From the NCBI RefSeq assembly GCF_003987225.1, contig NZ_PIPX01000001.1, forward strand, positions 1,550,001-1,614,000: 64,000 bases of DNA, read 5' to 3'. Numbering within the stretch: position 1 is the stretch's first letter; each line of letters opens with the position of its first letter. The stretch is from Pseudidiomarina homiensis (GTDB lineage Bacteria > Pseudomonadota > Gammaproteobacteria > Enterobacterales > Alteromonadaceae). Positions 27,393 to 36,290 of the stretch are shown here, piece after piece. The notes under the pieces were generated by a model. That model saw only the letters and a list, made by a program, of their open reading frames with translations, was not told the DNA's origin and ran no database searches. The translations under genes and the position numbers were made by a program.

Positions 27393-27418
27393 AAAAAAAA
27401 CCGCCGAAGCGGTTTTTT
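27393..27418 (-). terminator. rho-independent terminator of the cytochrome c5 gene
   Basis: The symmetrical sequence A8-CCGC-CGAA-GCGG-T6 forms a short stable hairpin with a tetraloop and a run of T on either strand. It lies 26 bases past the cytochrome stop codon and could act in both directions. Confidence 0.85.
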
Positions 27419-27443
27419 GTGTTGTTATACAAGTGGTTCGTCC

Positions 27444-27875
27444 CTAAATATCGGCAACCATATAATCAATAGCAGCTTGAATTTCGTCATCACTGCAATC
27501 GCCACAGGTACCTTTTGGAGGCATAGCGTTATAGCCTTCAATAGCGTGTTTCAATACGGTTTCCATGCCTTGCGCAAGACGCGGTTCCCAATCAGCTGCA
27601 TTGTTCATTTTCGGTGCACCAAGCACGCCACCGGTATGGCAAGCTGCACAATAGGTGTTGTAAACCTGTTCCCCAGAACGTGCGCCACCCGCACTTGCAC
27701 CACTGTCAGCAGCAGCGGCAGCGTCACCGGTGCGGACTTGACCAATCGGCGCGATACGTTTTGCAATGTCTTCGTTGCTATCTTGCGGTAACATAGTGGC
27801 ACCCGCGCTGCCGACCACAAATGCCATTGCAGCGGCGAGGAAACGACCAGATTTTACGACTTTAAATACGTTCAC
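27444..27875 (-). CDS. cytochrome c5 family protein
   Basis: A 143-residue periplasmic class I c-type cytochrome. It has an N-terminal signal or anchor segment (about residues 9-30), an alanine-rich linker, the haem motif CAACH with the axial Met in YNAMPPKGTCGDC, and a second Cys pair (GTCGDC) typical of cytochrome c5. It should carry electrons to a terminal oxidase. I chose the GTG at 27873-27875 because AGGAG lies seven bases upstream; the ATG 18 bases further up has no such site. Confidence 0.9.
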   Translation of the reverse strand: MNVFKVVKSGRFLAAAMAFVVGSAGATMLPQDSNEDIAKRIAPIGQVRTGDAAAAADSGASAGGARSGEQVYNTYCAACHTGGVLGAPKMNNAADWEPRLAQGMETVLKHAIEGYNAMPPKGTCGDCSDDEIQAAIDYMVADI

Positions 27876-27927
27876 AGTGGACTCCTGTTGCATATCGATG
27901 AGCTTGCACGCTCACAAAGTTGTTGCG

Positions 27928-27956
27928 ATTATAGCCAGATTCCGTCCAAGGTTAAA
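27928..27956 (-). promoter_or_regulatory. sigma-70 promoter of the cytochrome c5 gene
   Basis: Minus-strand TTTAAC (27951-27956) and TATAAT (27928-27933) are exactly 17 bases apart, about 53 bases before the GTG start. Confidence 0.65.
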
Positions 27957-27967
27957 CATTTCGTTGC

Positions 27968-29050
27968 ATGTCTTCTCCAGCAAATACTATTACGCGGAAA
28001 ATTGCTCTATTAGATCTCGACGCTTTCTTTGCCAGTGCCGAGGTTCTGCGTGATCCGAGCCTACGCAACAAACCGTTTGCGGTCGGCGGTGGGAGCGAAC
28101 GCGGTGTCGTTGCTACGGCCAATTATTTAGCACGAGAGTTTGGCGTACGTAGCGCCATGTCAGGCGCACATGCGCGCCGCTTATGTCCACACTTGCACTT
28201 TGTACCACCTGATCACCGCTATTATCGCGAGTTATCAAAACAAGTTCTCGCTGTGTTACGTGACGTTACCGAGATCGTTGAACCGGCGTCAATTGATGAG
28301 TTCTATCTCGACTTAACCGACAACCAAACCTTCCAAGGGAGTGCTTCCTTAACCATGGAAGCGATACGCAAGCGATTACGCGACATGGGACTCACCGCGT
28401 CGGCTGGAATTAGCTGTCAGAAAATGGTGGCGAAGATCGCCAGTGAAGAACGCAAGCCGGACGGACAGTTTGTTGTACCTCCAGATCAAGTTGTCGCTTA
28501 CATTGGCGAGTTAAGCCTGAAACGTATTCCTGGTGTCGGGCCCAAAAGTCTGGAGCGCTTACAAAATGCAGGTTTTTATTTAGGTAAGGATATTCAGCAA
28601 GCAGATATCAATCGCTTACAACGCTTACTAGGCGAAAAAGCCGGTTGGCTTTTGTATCAGCGTTGCAGCGGTCATGACCCCAGACCAGTGGTGACCGAGC
28701 GCACCCGAAAAAGTATCGGTTGCGAAGAAACCCTCAGGCATGATTTCCAGCATTTGCGCCAAGTGGAAAGTTTTCTCGACCAAGTTCTTTTACCGCAACT
28801 GCAAAAACGTACCGGCCAATCACGTTGGCAGGACGTGCCGATTAAGAGTCAAACGGTAAAGCTCAAATTCAGTGATTTTCAACAAACAACGGTTTCTAAA
28901 ACAGCCAAAAATGCATCACCGAGTTTGTTTTATCAGCTTTTGCGCGAAGCTTGGGATCGGCGCCAGCAGCGCGGTGTCCGCCTGATCGGTATTAGTATCA
29001 CCCTACCTGACCCCGACGAACAATTACAGTTAGAGCTGGATCTCGACTAA
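27968..29050 (+). CDS. dinB: DNA polymerase IV (Y family)
   Basis: A 360-residue translesion polymerase. The palm has ALLDLDAFFASAEV and the catalytic SIDEFYLDLT; helix-hairpin-helix IPGVGPKSLERL and the C-terminal little-finger domain follow. The C-terminus ends in a QLELDLD segment that resembles a beta-clamp-binding tail. No LexA box was seen in the 92 bases between it and the divergent cytochrome gene, so SOS control is not evident. The stop interlocks with the convergent PepSY gene in CTAA (29047-29050). Confidence 0.95.
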   Translation: MSSPANTITRKIALLDLDAFFASAEVLRDPSLRNKPFAVGGGSERGVVATANYLAREFGVRSAMSGAHARRLCPHLHFVPPDHRYYRELSKQVLAVLRDVTEIVEPASIDEFYLDLTDNQTFQGSASLTMEAIRKRLRDMGLTASAGISCQKMVAKIASEERKPDGQFVVPPDQVVAYIGELSLKRIPGVGPKSLERLQNAGFYLGKDIQQADINRLQRLLGEKAGWLLYQRCSGHDPRPVVTERTRKSIGCEETLRHDFQHLRQVESFLDQVLLPQLQKRTGQSRWQDVPIKSQTVKLKFSDFQQTTVSKTAKNASPSLFYQLLREAWDRRQQRGVRLIGISITLPDPDEQLQLELDLD

Positions 29051-30084
29051 CGGTGTAAACGCCGACGCCACCAAAACCACACCCCAGTGAGCGGTAACAG
29101 CATCAAGACCAAGCCACCCAACAGCGTCGCGATAAGCCAAAAGCTGCCGCCAACCGCGGCCACATGCAACGGGTAGACCATTTGTGACAATTGGAAGCCG
29201 AAGGACTTACTACGCACGTCGTCAGCACGCACCAAGGGGCCATGATCAGCAAAAACTAAGTAGCTGCGGCCATTAGGATGCCATTCCTCTGCATGCTGTA
29301 GGCGCATACGATACTGACCTTCGGCGGTCGGCGTTAAGTACACCAAGCGTGGGGTTTGTTGCGGCCAATAGTGTTGAGCAATGTTCAATCGCTGCTGCCA
29401 GTTAGCGGCATCTTGCTGAGGAAAGGGTGTTACCTGCACCGCCTCGGCTTCTGGTAGTAATCGAGCTAATCCGCTACTTACAGCCGTCGGATACATGATC
29501 GCGGTACCGGTGATAAGCAAGACCGTGATGGGGACGATGAAAATCACCCCACTACTGCGGTGCAATTGCCACAAGGTCGCGATGAACTGGCGTTGGCTCG
29601 GCTTTGCAAAGCGCACAGAAAGAACGCGCCAGCTCCAGTGCCGAGGCCACCAACGCACAACACCAGTAATAACCAGTATGAGACTCAGCAGTCCCAGTAC
29701 GCCCATGATGTCTTTACCAAGCTCATGTAACAATAAGTGGTGATGAAATTCGACCATCCACGACACCCAGTCACCGAACATTGGTCGCGTTAGCAGCTGT
29801 TTACCTGCGCCATTAAAATAAAAGATAGTGCCTGCTCCATCCACTACCTCGATCCAAGGTTTGTCGGCACGGGGTAAAAACGCATATCCTGCAGAAAAAC
29901 GATCGTAGACCGTCGCAGCTTCGGCAATGGAAGGCATTATGGTATTACGCAACTGCGGATACTGCAGCTGTAGAAGTTCGGTCTTGTACAACAGCAAAGT
30001 GCCGGTCAACGCGACCAGCACCATCCACAAAGCAAGGGTAAGGCCGAGCCACTTGTGTACTCGGCCAAAACCATGACGCCACAT
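29047..30084 (-). CDS. PepSY-associated transmembrane protein
   Basis: A 345-residue inner membrane protein of the PepSY-TM family. The N-terminal HKWLGLTLALWMVLVALTGTLLLY and later membrane segments near residues 135-155, 185-205 and 315-338 fit the usual four-segment form, with histidine-rich VEFHHHLLLHELG at the start of the second segment. Homologues accompany siderophore receptors and some act as ferric-siderophore reductases. The start ATG at 30082-30084 overlaps the receptor stop codon in TAATG, so translation is probably coupled. Confidence 0.88.
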   Translation of the reverse strand: MWRHGFGRVHKWLGLTLALWMVLVALTGTLLLYKTELLQLQYPQLRNTIMPSIAEAATVYDRFSAGYAFLPRADKPWIEVVDGAGTIFYFNGAGKQLLTRPMFGDWVSWMVEFHHHLLLHELGKDIMGVLGLLSLILVITGVVRWWPRHWSWRVLSVRFAKPSQRQFIATLWQLHRSSGVIFIVPITVLLITGTAIMYPTAVSSGLARLLPEAEAVQVTPFPQQDAANWQQRLNIAQHYWPQQTPRLVYLTPTAEGQYRMRLQHAEEWHPNGRSYLVFADHGPLVRADDVRSKSFGFQLSQMVYPLHVAAVGGSFWLIATLLGGLVLMLLPLTGVWFWWRRRLHR

Positions 30085-32201
30085 TAGAATTGGTAGCTCC
30101 AATTCACGCTAACGGTACGGCCACGACCAGCGAAGTTACGTGAGTCAGGCCCTACTGTTTGGGCGTAGTAGGTAAAGTAAAACTCGTCCAGTAAGTTCTC
30201 AACACCGACCGTAAACTGGCCGTAATCGAGCGTTTCGATCAACACCTGCGCATCTAAGGTTTCATAGCCCTCAAAGTTATTGATGGCCTGCGCACCACTG
30301 TAAATGTCGCGATCGAACAACATATTATATTGCACACGACTGCTGACTAATGCGCCCCACTGCTGCTCCCAAAATAGATTGGCGCGCTCTGGCGCAATAT
30401 TTCGGCCACCGAGTTCCGCATCAACACGATCATCGCCATCACTGTCGTACTCACCATTGGTTTTGGCATAGTTCACACCAAAGTTGGTATCGGGCGAATA
30501 GGCGTAGCTCGCGCTCAATTCATAACCATCGATTTCGGTACGTTCACGTTTGACACTATAGAAGCCTTCGGCGTCTGCTTGTAAACGTGCCCCTAGGTCA
30601 GAGTCGGACATAAAGTAGCTGGCACTAAAAGCCATTGCCGAACTGCGATACTCAATCCCTACTTCACGATTATCAGCGATCACTGGCTGTAAATCTAAAA
30701 AGCTGTTTACGCTCAAGCCTGGCTCATTGATACCGCGCAAAACGCGGCCAACATCAGGCATGCTGAAGCCTTCTGAGTAGCTCGCAAACACGCGCCAGTC
30801 GTTGGTAAGCTCGTAGACCACACCGGCATTCGGTAGTAACTCATTGAACGATGGTTCGCCACCTTCAACAAAGACACTGCCGTAGCTTGCAAGAGTGGTA
30901 AAGTCATCCACGTTTAACTTGCCGTATTCATAACGCAAGCCGGCGCTTAACGTTAAACCATCTGCCTGATAGCGCAACTGGGTAAACGGTGCCCAGTTTT
31001 TGAAGCTCGTTTCGGGTACCCATTTGCGTCCTGTTTGCGCTAGCTCTTGAAACGTCGTGTCGTTCAGGTAATCCAAGCCTGCAGTCATATCAATGGGTGA
31101 ATCACCGACGTTGGCCCAGTTCATGGTCAAACGCGAGCCATACTTCTCAGAGTCATTACGCGACTGATCGAACAGGTTTTCACCATAGGCAGGGTCTTGG
31201 AAAGTCCCATAAGTACCGCCGCCGTAGAGTGCCGAAAAGTCCTGCGAAAATAACTGCCAATTTAAATCCGCACCTAACACGCTAGCGTTGCGGTACGTCA
31301 ACGTCGCAGTGGTAACTTTATTTCGCGGGGCATCACCTGCGGTTGGCTCTTCTATTGAAAGGGTCGGCTCGCCAGCCGCACGGTCGCCGCCTTGTGACGA
31401 GAAATCACCATTACCTTCCATGTCGAAGTGATTGATCATCGCTTCAATGCTTTGCTGCGAATCAATGCGATAGCCCAACTTGGCAAAGACATCGTAGCTT
31501 TCCGAGTCCATGGTATCGCCCTGCGCAGTATCAACACCAATGAAGTCGCCGTTACCATCAACATACATGCCGGTGCTACGCAACTGCACGCCTGCCACCG
31601 CTGAAACATCACCTGATGCGGCACGTACCAGATAACCTGCGCGATAACCCAAACCGTCGTTTGACTCGCTGGTTGGCGCGCTAAAGCCAGCCGTTACTTC
31701 ATGCTCAGCGCCTTGGGTTGCTGACTTGGTAATAATGTTGATGATACCGCCGCTCGCACCCAACCCTTGGATGGCGCTCGCACCGTGAATAATTTCTACC
31801 CGTTCAATCATCAGTGGGTCAATGGTATAAGCCGCGCGCGCACCATTACGCAAAGGATTCGACTGCGGTACACCGTCGATCAGATAAAGTGGCTCACGGC
31901 CACGCAAGGTCTCACCAGAACTGGTGAGTTTCTGCCGTGATGGTGAAAAAGCAGGTACCAAATTGCCCAGCACATCAGATAGTGAATCGGCGCTTGCGAG
32001 TTGCTGGCGTAGGTCTTCGCCATCAATCACCGTTACCGTTGCCGGAACACTTGCCGCCGTCTGCTCAGTGCGTGTTGCGGTAATCTTGATGCGCTCATCA
32101 GCGCTTACCGGTTCACTACTCGCTTGGGCCTGTGCTTGAGGCATGAATACAGGGCTTGCCAACAAGGTGGCAATGGTAAGACTCAACAAAGATTTCTGCA
32201 T
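30084..32201 (-). CDS. TonB-dependent siderophore-type receptor
   Basis: A 705-residue receptor with a signal peptide ending near MPQAQAQA, a TonB-box-like DERIKITATRTEQ, a plug with GREPLYLIDGVPQ and GASGGIINIITKS, and a beta-barrel that ends VSVNWSYQF. The general pattern resembles the IutA/aerobactin-type receptors, but I would not assign a ligand. The start ATG at 32199-32201 gives a clean signal peptide and has AGGA upstream. A candidate Fur box lies 50 bases upstream and a PepSY gene is coupled downstream, so ferric-siderophore uptake is the best call. Confidence 0.9.
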   Translation of the reverse strand: MQKSLLSLTIATLLASPVFMPQAQAQASSEPVSADERIKITATRTEQTAASVPATVTVIDGEDLRQQLASADSLSDVLGNLVPAFSPSRQKLTSSGETLRGREPLYLIDGVPQSNPLRNGARAAYTIDPLMIERVEIIHGASAIQGLGASGGIINIITKSATQGAEHEVTAGFSAPTSESNDGLGYRAGYLVRAASGDVSAVAGVQLRSTGMYVDGNGDFIGVDTAQGDTMDSESYDVFAKLGYRIDSQQSIEAMINHFDMEGNGDFSSQGGDRAAGEPTLSIEEPTAGDAPRNKVTTATLTYRNASVLGADLNWQLFSQDFSALYGGGTYGTFQDPAYGENLFDQSRNDSEKYGSRLTMNWANVGDSPIDMTAGLDYLNDTTFQELAQTGRKWVPETSFKNWAPFTQLRYQADGLTLSAGLRYEYGKLNVDDFTTLASYGSVFVEGGEPSFNELLPNAGVVYELTNDWRVFASYSEGFSMPDVGRVLRGINEPGLSVNSFLDLQPVIADNREVGIEYRSSAMAFSASYFMSDSDLGARLQADAEGFYSVKRERTEIDGYELSASYAYSPDTNFGVNYAKTNGEYDSDGDDRVDAELGGRNIAPERANLFWEQQWGALVSSRVQYNMLFDRDIYSGAQAINNFEGYETLDAQVLIETLDYGQFTVGVENLLDEFYFTYYAQTVGPDSRNFAGRGRTVSVNWSYQF

Positions 32202-32253
32202 GATCACGAATCCTATCGGCGCAAAAGTTACGGAATAAATAAAGTGCGCCAAT

Positions 32254-32272
32254 GATAACGATTCGCATTTAT
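32254..32272 (-). promoter_or_regulatory. candidate Fur box of the receptor-PepSY operon
   Basis: The 19-bp sequence beginning GATAAC at 32254 and ending ATTTAT at 32272 matches about 13 of 19 positions of the Fur consensus built from GATAAT units. It lies 53-71 bases before the receptor start codon. Confidence 0.5.
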
Positions 32273-32320
32273 AGATCAATACCTAAATGGGAATAGTTTG
32301 TATTTACTTTTGGGTTAGAG

Positions 32321-33166
32321 CTATTTTGTATCGAGTAAATTGTGTGAATTCATGCTTTCTTCTAACAAGCTGTCGACTTTAAGTGCTTGGCACATTTGCA
32401 CATATAAAACATGACACAGATGTTGCATGCCCAGTTGCATAAGTAAACTGTCAGTCCGCACGTGCGTATCGCCGCCTAAAGCGAATAACGGAATATCCGC
32501 CAAAATACTGGTAGGGTTGTTGCCATAGCGCGTCAGTGAAATCACCTTAGCGCCTTTACTTTTCGCTTGCCGTACAATTTTTAGGATATCGCTATTCTGC
32601 CCGCCATCACTGACCACAAAAAGCACGTTGCCTTCACTTAATGTTGTTGCCATTTGGATCTGTAAAGCTGGGTCGGTGCTACTTAACGTAACTTTGCCCA
32701 TTTGCATCAGCCGTAAAACAAAATCTTTAGCTACAATCGCCGATTTACCAAATCCGGCCACTTGGATCGTGTCCGCAGCGATTAACAACTTTAGCGCCTG
32801 CTGTAATTTTTCAATCTCGTTCAAATCTGCAACACCTTGCAACACAGCATAAGTCGCGTCACGCAGTTCGCGAAAGGAGCTGGCAATAGAACGCTCTTGT
32901 GATGGATGGCTTGCCACGCTACGCTGCTGGTTCGATGCTGAAACAACAGCTTCATTCACGGCAAACTTCAGATCAGGATAGCCTCGATAACCGAGTTTTT
33001 GACTAAACTTAACCACGCTCGATTGGCTAACGCCTATTGCATCGGCCAATTGTTGCGACGAGTAGTCGCGTAATAAGTGCGTGTTATCGAGAATAAAATC
33101 AGCTAATTTGCGTTCTATAAGTGACATATCGTCACGCATGGCGCGGATTTTCAGTAAACAAGACAT
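32321..33166 (-). CDS. MurR/RpiR family transcriptional regulator
   Basis: A 281-residue regulator with an N-terminal helix-turn-helix (LADAIGVSQSSVVKFSQKLGYRGYPDLK, about residues 40-67) and a C-terminal SIS sugar-isomerase-like domain (about 125-255, with VAGFGKSAIVAKDF and FVVSDGGQNSDILK). MurR-type SIS domains bind phosphosugars such as MurNAc-6-P. It is divergent from the side-chain catabolic operon, with an inverted repeat between them, so it most likely regulates both itself and that operon. The inducer is unknown. Confidence 0.9.
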   Translation of the reverse strand: MSCLLKIRAMRDDMSLIERKLADFILDNTHLLRDYSSQQLADAIGVSQSSVVKFSQKLGYRGYPDLKFAVNEAVVSASNQQRSVASHPSQERSIASSFRELRDATYAVLQGVADLNEIEKLQQALKLLIAADTIQVAGFGKSAIVAKDFVLRLMQMGKVTLSSTDPALQIQMATTLSEGNVLFVVSDGGQNSDILKIVRQAKSKGAKVISLTRYGNNPTSILADIPLFALGGDTHVRTDSLLMQLGMQHLCHVLYVQMCQALKVDSLLEESMNSHNLLDTK

Positions 33167-33204
33167 AGGCGCACGCTTATCTTCATAATCTATGAAAGTG
33201 AGTA

Positions 33205-33244
33205 GACCATATTGAATAATTTATTACTGGTTGGCAATATGGTC
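33205..33244. promoter_or_regulatory. inverted-repeat operator in the divergent MurR-like/nhaC promoter region
   Basis: GACCATATTG (33205-33214) and CAATATGGTC (33235-33244) form a perfect 10-bp inverted repeat around an AT-rich 20-base spacer. Each arm would supply a TTG-containing -35 on one strand and CAATAT as a weak -10 on the other, 17 bases apart, so bound regulator would cover both divergent promoters. Confidence 0.7.
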
Positions 33245-33285
33245 GGCAAAAATCCACCTACAACTACAAAACCAAGGTTGCTTTT

Positions 33286-34662
33286 ATGAGCTGGATGTCC
33301 GTGCTACCCCCGTTGGTAGCAATTATCGTGGTGTTCTGGCGCAAAGAGGTTATTGTCGCTCTTTTGCTTGCCATTGTTACCTCCGAACTACTTTTAACCT
33401 GGCAAGGCGGTGAACCGTTAATCTACACGTTTGTGGCCACGATTGAACGCATTATTTCGGTATTTGGCTCGGCGGGGAATACTCGCATCTTGATTTTTAG
33501 CCTTATGGTTGGCGCATTACTCGCTTATATTCGCGAGTCTGGTGGGGTTGCCGCAACGGTGGAAGCGCTGCTTGCCAAGGGCCTAGGCCGTACCAAACGA
33601 TCGGCAAGCTTAATGACCGTTTTTACCGGTATTTTTGTCTTCATTGAATCGAATCTCAGTGTCTTAACGGCCGGTATTCTATCGCGTGGTTTGTTCGAAA
33701 AGCTCGGCATGAGTAAGGCGCGCCTCGCCTACATTATCGATAGTACCAGTGCCCCAATTTGTATTTTGATTCTACTCAATGGTTGGGGTGCGTACATTCT
33801 TGGCATGCTGGATCAACAAGATCTACCAGGCTCAAGCGTTAGCACCTTGTGGAGCACTATTCCTTTCAATTTTTATGCACTCGTGACGCTAATTATTGTG
33901 TTCTACACTGCCTTTAGCGGGCGCGTACATGGCCCAATGCGTAAACTTGAAGAACAACAGCCTGAAGAACATAAGGATATTCCAGAGCATGTGCCGAGCA
34001 ATAGCAAAGCGCGCTTCATGTTGGTCCCACTTACAGTCATGGTCGTGGGCATGGTGGCCTTTATGTTTGGCACGGGCGGTGGCGACATTACCCAAGGTGA
34101 CGGTTCCAAATCGGTACTCTATGCAACCGTATTGGCATGTGTAGTGGCCTATTTCATGTTGATTACCAGTCGCCGCAACAGCCACAAGCAACTGGTCGAT
34201 ATCGGCTTTAAAGGCATGAGCGAATTGCTACCTCTAGTTTCGATTGTCCTACTGTCATTGGCACTCGGCGCAAGCTTACGTGAGCTCGGTACGGGCGTCT
34301 TTTTGGCTGGCTTAGTTGGCGAATTCTTACCGCTGTTCTTGATTGCGCCGATGTTGTTTATTGCTGGCGCGCTGATTTCGTTTACGACGGGGACCTCGTG
34401 GGGCACCTTCGCCATTCTCATTCCGATTGCGGCGCCGATGATCCTAGCGCTTGACCTGCCTGCCCCGTTGCTGCTTGCAGCAGTGCTTGGTGGTGGCGTG
34501 TTTGGTGACCATTGCTCGCCCATTTCAGATACCACCGCAGTCTCGGCGCTGGCGTCAGGCTGTGATCTGCTTGAGCACGTGCGCACGCAGTTGCCGTACG
34601 CACTTACCGCCGGCTCGATCACTCTAGTACTCTACGTGGTCACTAGTTTAGTCATGATTTAA
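33286..34662 (+). CDS. NhaC family antiporter-like carrier
   Basis: A 458-residue membrane protein with about eleven hydrophobic segments and the NhaC family pattern (VFIESNLSVLTAGILSRGL, STSAPICILILLNGWGAYI, FTTGTSWGTFAILIPIAAP and GGGVFGDHCSPISDTT). Family members exchange Na+ and H+, and some carry amino acids or organic acids. It is the first gene of an operon that otherwise breaks down peptidoglycan peptides, which makes a carrier for peptides or amino acids coupled to Na+ a reasonable alternative. AAGG lies eight bases before the ATG. Confidence 0.87.
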   Translation: MSWMSVLPPLVAIIVVFWRKEVIVALLLAIVTSELLLTWQGGEPLIYTFVATIERIISVFGSAGNTRILIFSLMVGALLAYIRESGGVAATVEALLAKGLGRTKRSASLMTVFTGIFVFIESNLSVLTAGILSRGLFEKLGMSKARLAYIIDSTSAPICILILLNGWGAYILGMLDQQDLPGSSVSTLWSTIPFNFYALVTLIIVFYTAFSGRVHGPMRKLEEQQPEEHKDIPEHVPSNSKARFMLVPLTVMVVGMVAFMFGTGGGDITQGDGSKSVLYATVLACVVAYFMLITSRRNSHKQLVDIGFKGMSELLPLVSIVLLSLALGASLRELGTGVFLAGLVGEFLPLFLIAPMLFIAGALISFTTGTSWGTFAILIPIAAPMILALDLPAPLLLAAVLGGGVFGDHCSPISDTTAVSALASGCDLLEHVRTQLPYALTAGSITLVLYVVTSLVMI

Positions 34663-34677
34663 TAAGGAGCTACAGGT

Positions 34678-36276
34678 ATGTCAGTTCTTAGCACTAAACG
34701 AACTTTAATCAGCAGTCTAGCGCTCAGCGCTAGCCTTGCACTCGGCGGCACCGTTGCCGCCGAGCCAAGCGAGATCACACCTGAGAAAATCAACGAAACT
34801 GCGGCACGTGTCATGAATGCCTATACGGTACCTGGCATGGTTGTTGGTATTGTTGAGGGCGATCAGGTCGTGTTCGCCGAAAGTTACGGTGTACAAGAAG
34901 TCAATGAATCCGCACCCGTGACCGAAAAGACGTTGTTTAAAATCGCTTCGGTTACGAAAAACTTCACTACCGCAGCGCTCGCGTTGCTCGTCGACCAAGG
35001 CAAGATTAGCTGGGACGACCCGGTGATTGATCACCTTCCGGAGTTCCGCGTGCAAGACCCTTGGATCACGCGCAATTTCACCATTCGCGACCTATTGATT
35101 CACAAAAGCGGGCTTGGCCTCGGTGCCGGCGATTTAATGTTTTGGCCAACACCGAACAACTTTACCCGCGAAGATATCTTAAACGGCTTGCGTTACCTGC
35201 CTATGGAAGGCGGTTTTCGTACCAAGTACGCCTACGACAATATTCTTTATGTGATTGCCGGAGAACTGACTGAACGCGTCACTGGGCAACGTTGGGAGAC
35301 CTTTGTCGAGGAAAACCTGATGCGTCCGCTCGGGATGGAGTATTGTTTTGCCGGACCCGTGCCCGACGACTACAAAAAGCATATTGCACAACCACACGGC
35401 TGGTTAAACGAAGAACCCACAGTCGTACGTCGCGATTTTGCCGATGATTACTTAACTTCCGCGCCGGCCGGTGGCATTCGTTGCTCGCTACAAGCGATGA
35501 CCAAGTGGATGAAAATGCATAATGCGCGAGGGGCTTACGTCACCGAAGATGGCGCGCAAAAGCAGCTCATTAGCGCCAAGCAACATGCCGAAATGTGGTC
35601 GCCACAAACGATTATGAATGTCGGCTCACGCGCTTATGAATGGGATAATACGCATTTTGCTGCTTACGGTTTAGGCTGGCGTATGCACGATGTCGACGGC
35701 TTATTACGCATTCACCACACCGGTACGCTGCACGGCATGAATGCTTATTTGTCGTTTTTCCCCGAACTCGACACCGCTTTTTTAGTGTTGCTGAACCGCT
35801 CGCACAGCGATGCCCGCACCGCGATGATGCAGACGCTTATCAAAGCCTATACCGATGCACCTGAACGCGATTGGTTAGCAGCAGTGCAAGAATGGCGCGA
35901 GCAAGTCAGCCAGCGCCGCGCCGCGAGCTTTGCAGAGCCCGAAACTAGCCCGGTAACTGCTGAGCAAGCTGCTCGGGTGGTCGGTGAATATGTCGACCCT
36001 TGGTTTGGTCACGTCAGTGTCACTTGGCAGGACAACAAGCTGCGTTGGACGTCGCATCGCTCCGAACGCATGGCCGGCGAGCTTTTTCATGTCAAAGGCG
36101 ATACCTTTGCCGCACGCTGGGACGACCGCACGCACCATGCCGATGCCTTTGTGCGTTTCACCAGCTCGTTACGTGGTGACATCGAGGGCATGATCATGGC
36201 ACCGATTGATCCCGACGCGGATTGGAGCTTCGATTTCGAAGACCTGAATTTTAGCAAACAGCCTCAGTCTGAGTAG
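34678..36276 (+). CDS. periplasmic serine hydrolase (class C beta-lactamase family)
   Basis: A 532-residue protein with a signal peptide ending near GGTVAAE. The catalytic domain has SVTK (Ser-91, Lys-94), YDN as the second motif and HTG at about residue 347, the set of the penicillin-recognising class C/S12 family. The C-terminal 120 residues form a beta-rich DUF3471-like domain. Members are D-alanine carboxypeptidases, D-aminopeptidases or esterases. Within this operon a D-amino-acid peptidase acting on muropeptides is likely, releasing D-Ala for the racemase encoded next. AAGGAG precedes the ATG. Confidence 0.85.
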   Translation: MSVLSTKRTLISSLALSASLALGGTVAAEPSEITPEKINETAARVMNAYTVPGMVVGIVEGDQVVFAESYGVQEVNESAPVTEKTLFKIASVTKNFTTAALALLVDQGKISWDDPVIDHLPEFRVQDPWITRNFTIRDLLIHKSGLGLGAGDLMFWPTPNNFTREDILNGLRYLPMEGGFRTKYAYDNILYVIAGELTERVTGQRWETFVEENLMRPLGMEYCFAGPVPDDYKKHIAQPHGWLNEEPTVVRRDFADDYLTSAPAGGIRCSLQAMTKWMKMHNARGAYVTEDGAQKQLISAKQHAEMWSPQTIMNVGSRAYEWDNTHFAAYGLGWRMHDVDGLLRIHHTGTLHGMNAYLSFFPELDTAFLVLLNRSHSDARTAMMQTLIKAYTDAPERDWLAAVQEWREQVSQRRAASFAEPETSPVTAEQAARVVGEYVDPWFGHVSVTWQDNKLRWTSHRSERMAGELFHVKGDTFAARWDDRTHHADAFVRFTSSLRGDIEGMIMAPIDPDADWSFDFEDLNFSKQPQSE

Positions 36277-36290
36277 GAAGTGCAAACTGC

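Noticed and set aside
27894-27967. LexA (SOS) box ahead of dinB
   Set aside because: No CTGT-N8-ACAG type sequence is present in the gap. Only the cytochrome promoter on the other strand is convincing.
30085-30102. Upstream TTG start for the PepSY-TM protein
   Set aside because: The ATG at 30084 overlaps the receptor stop in TAATG, a common coupling arrangement, and keeps the normal family N-terminus.
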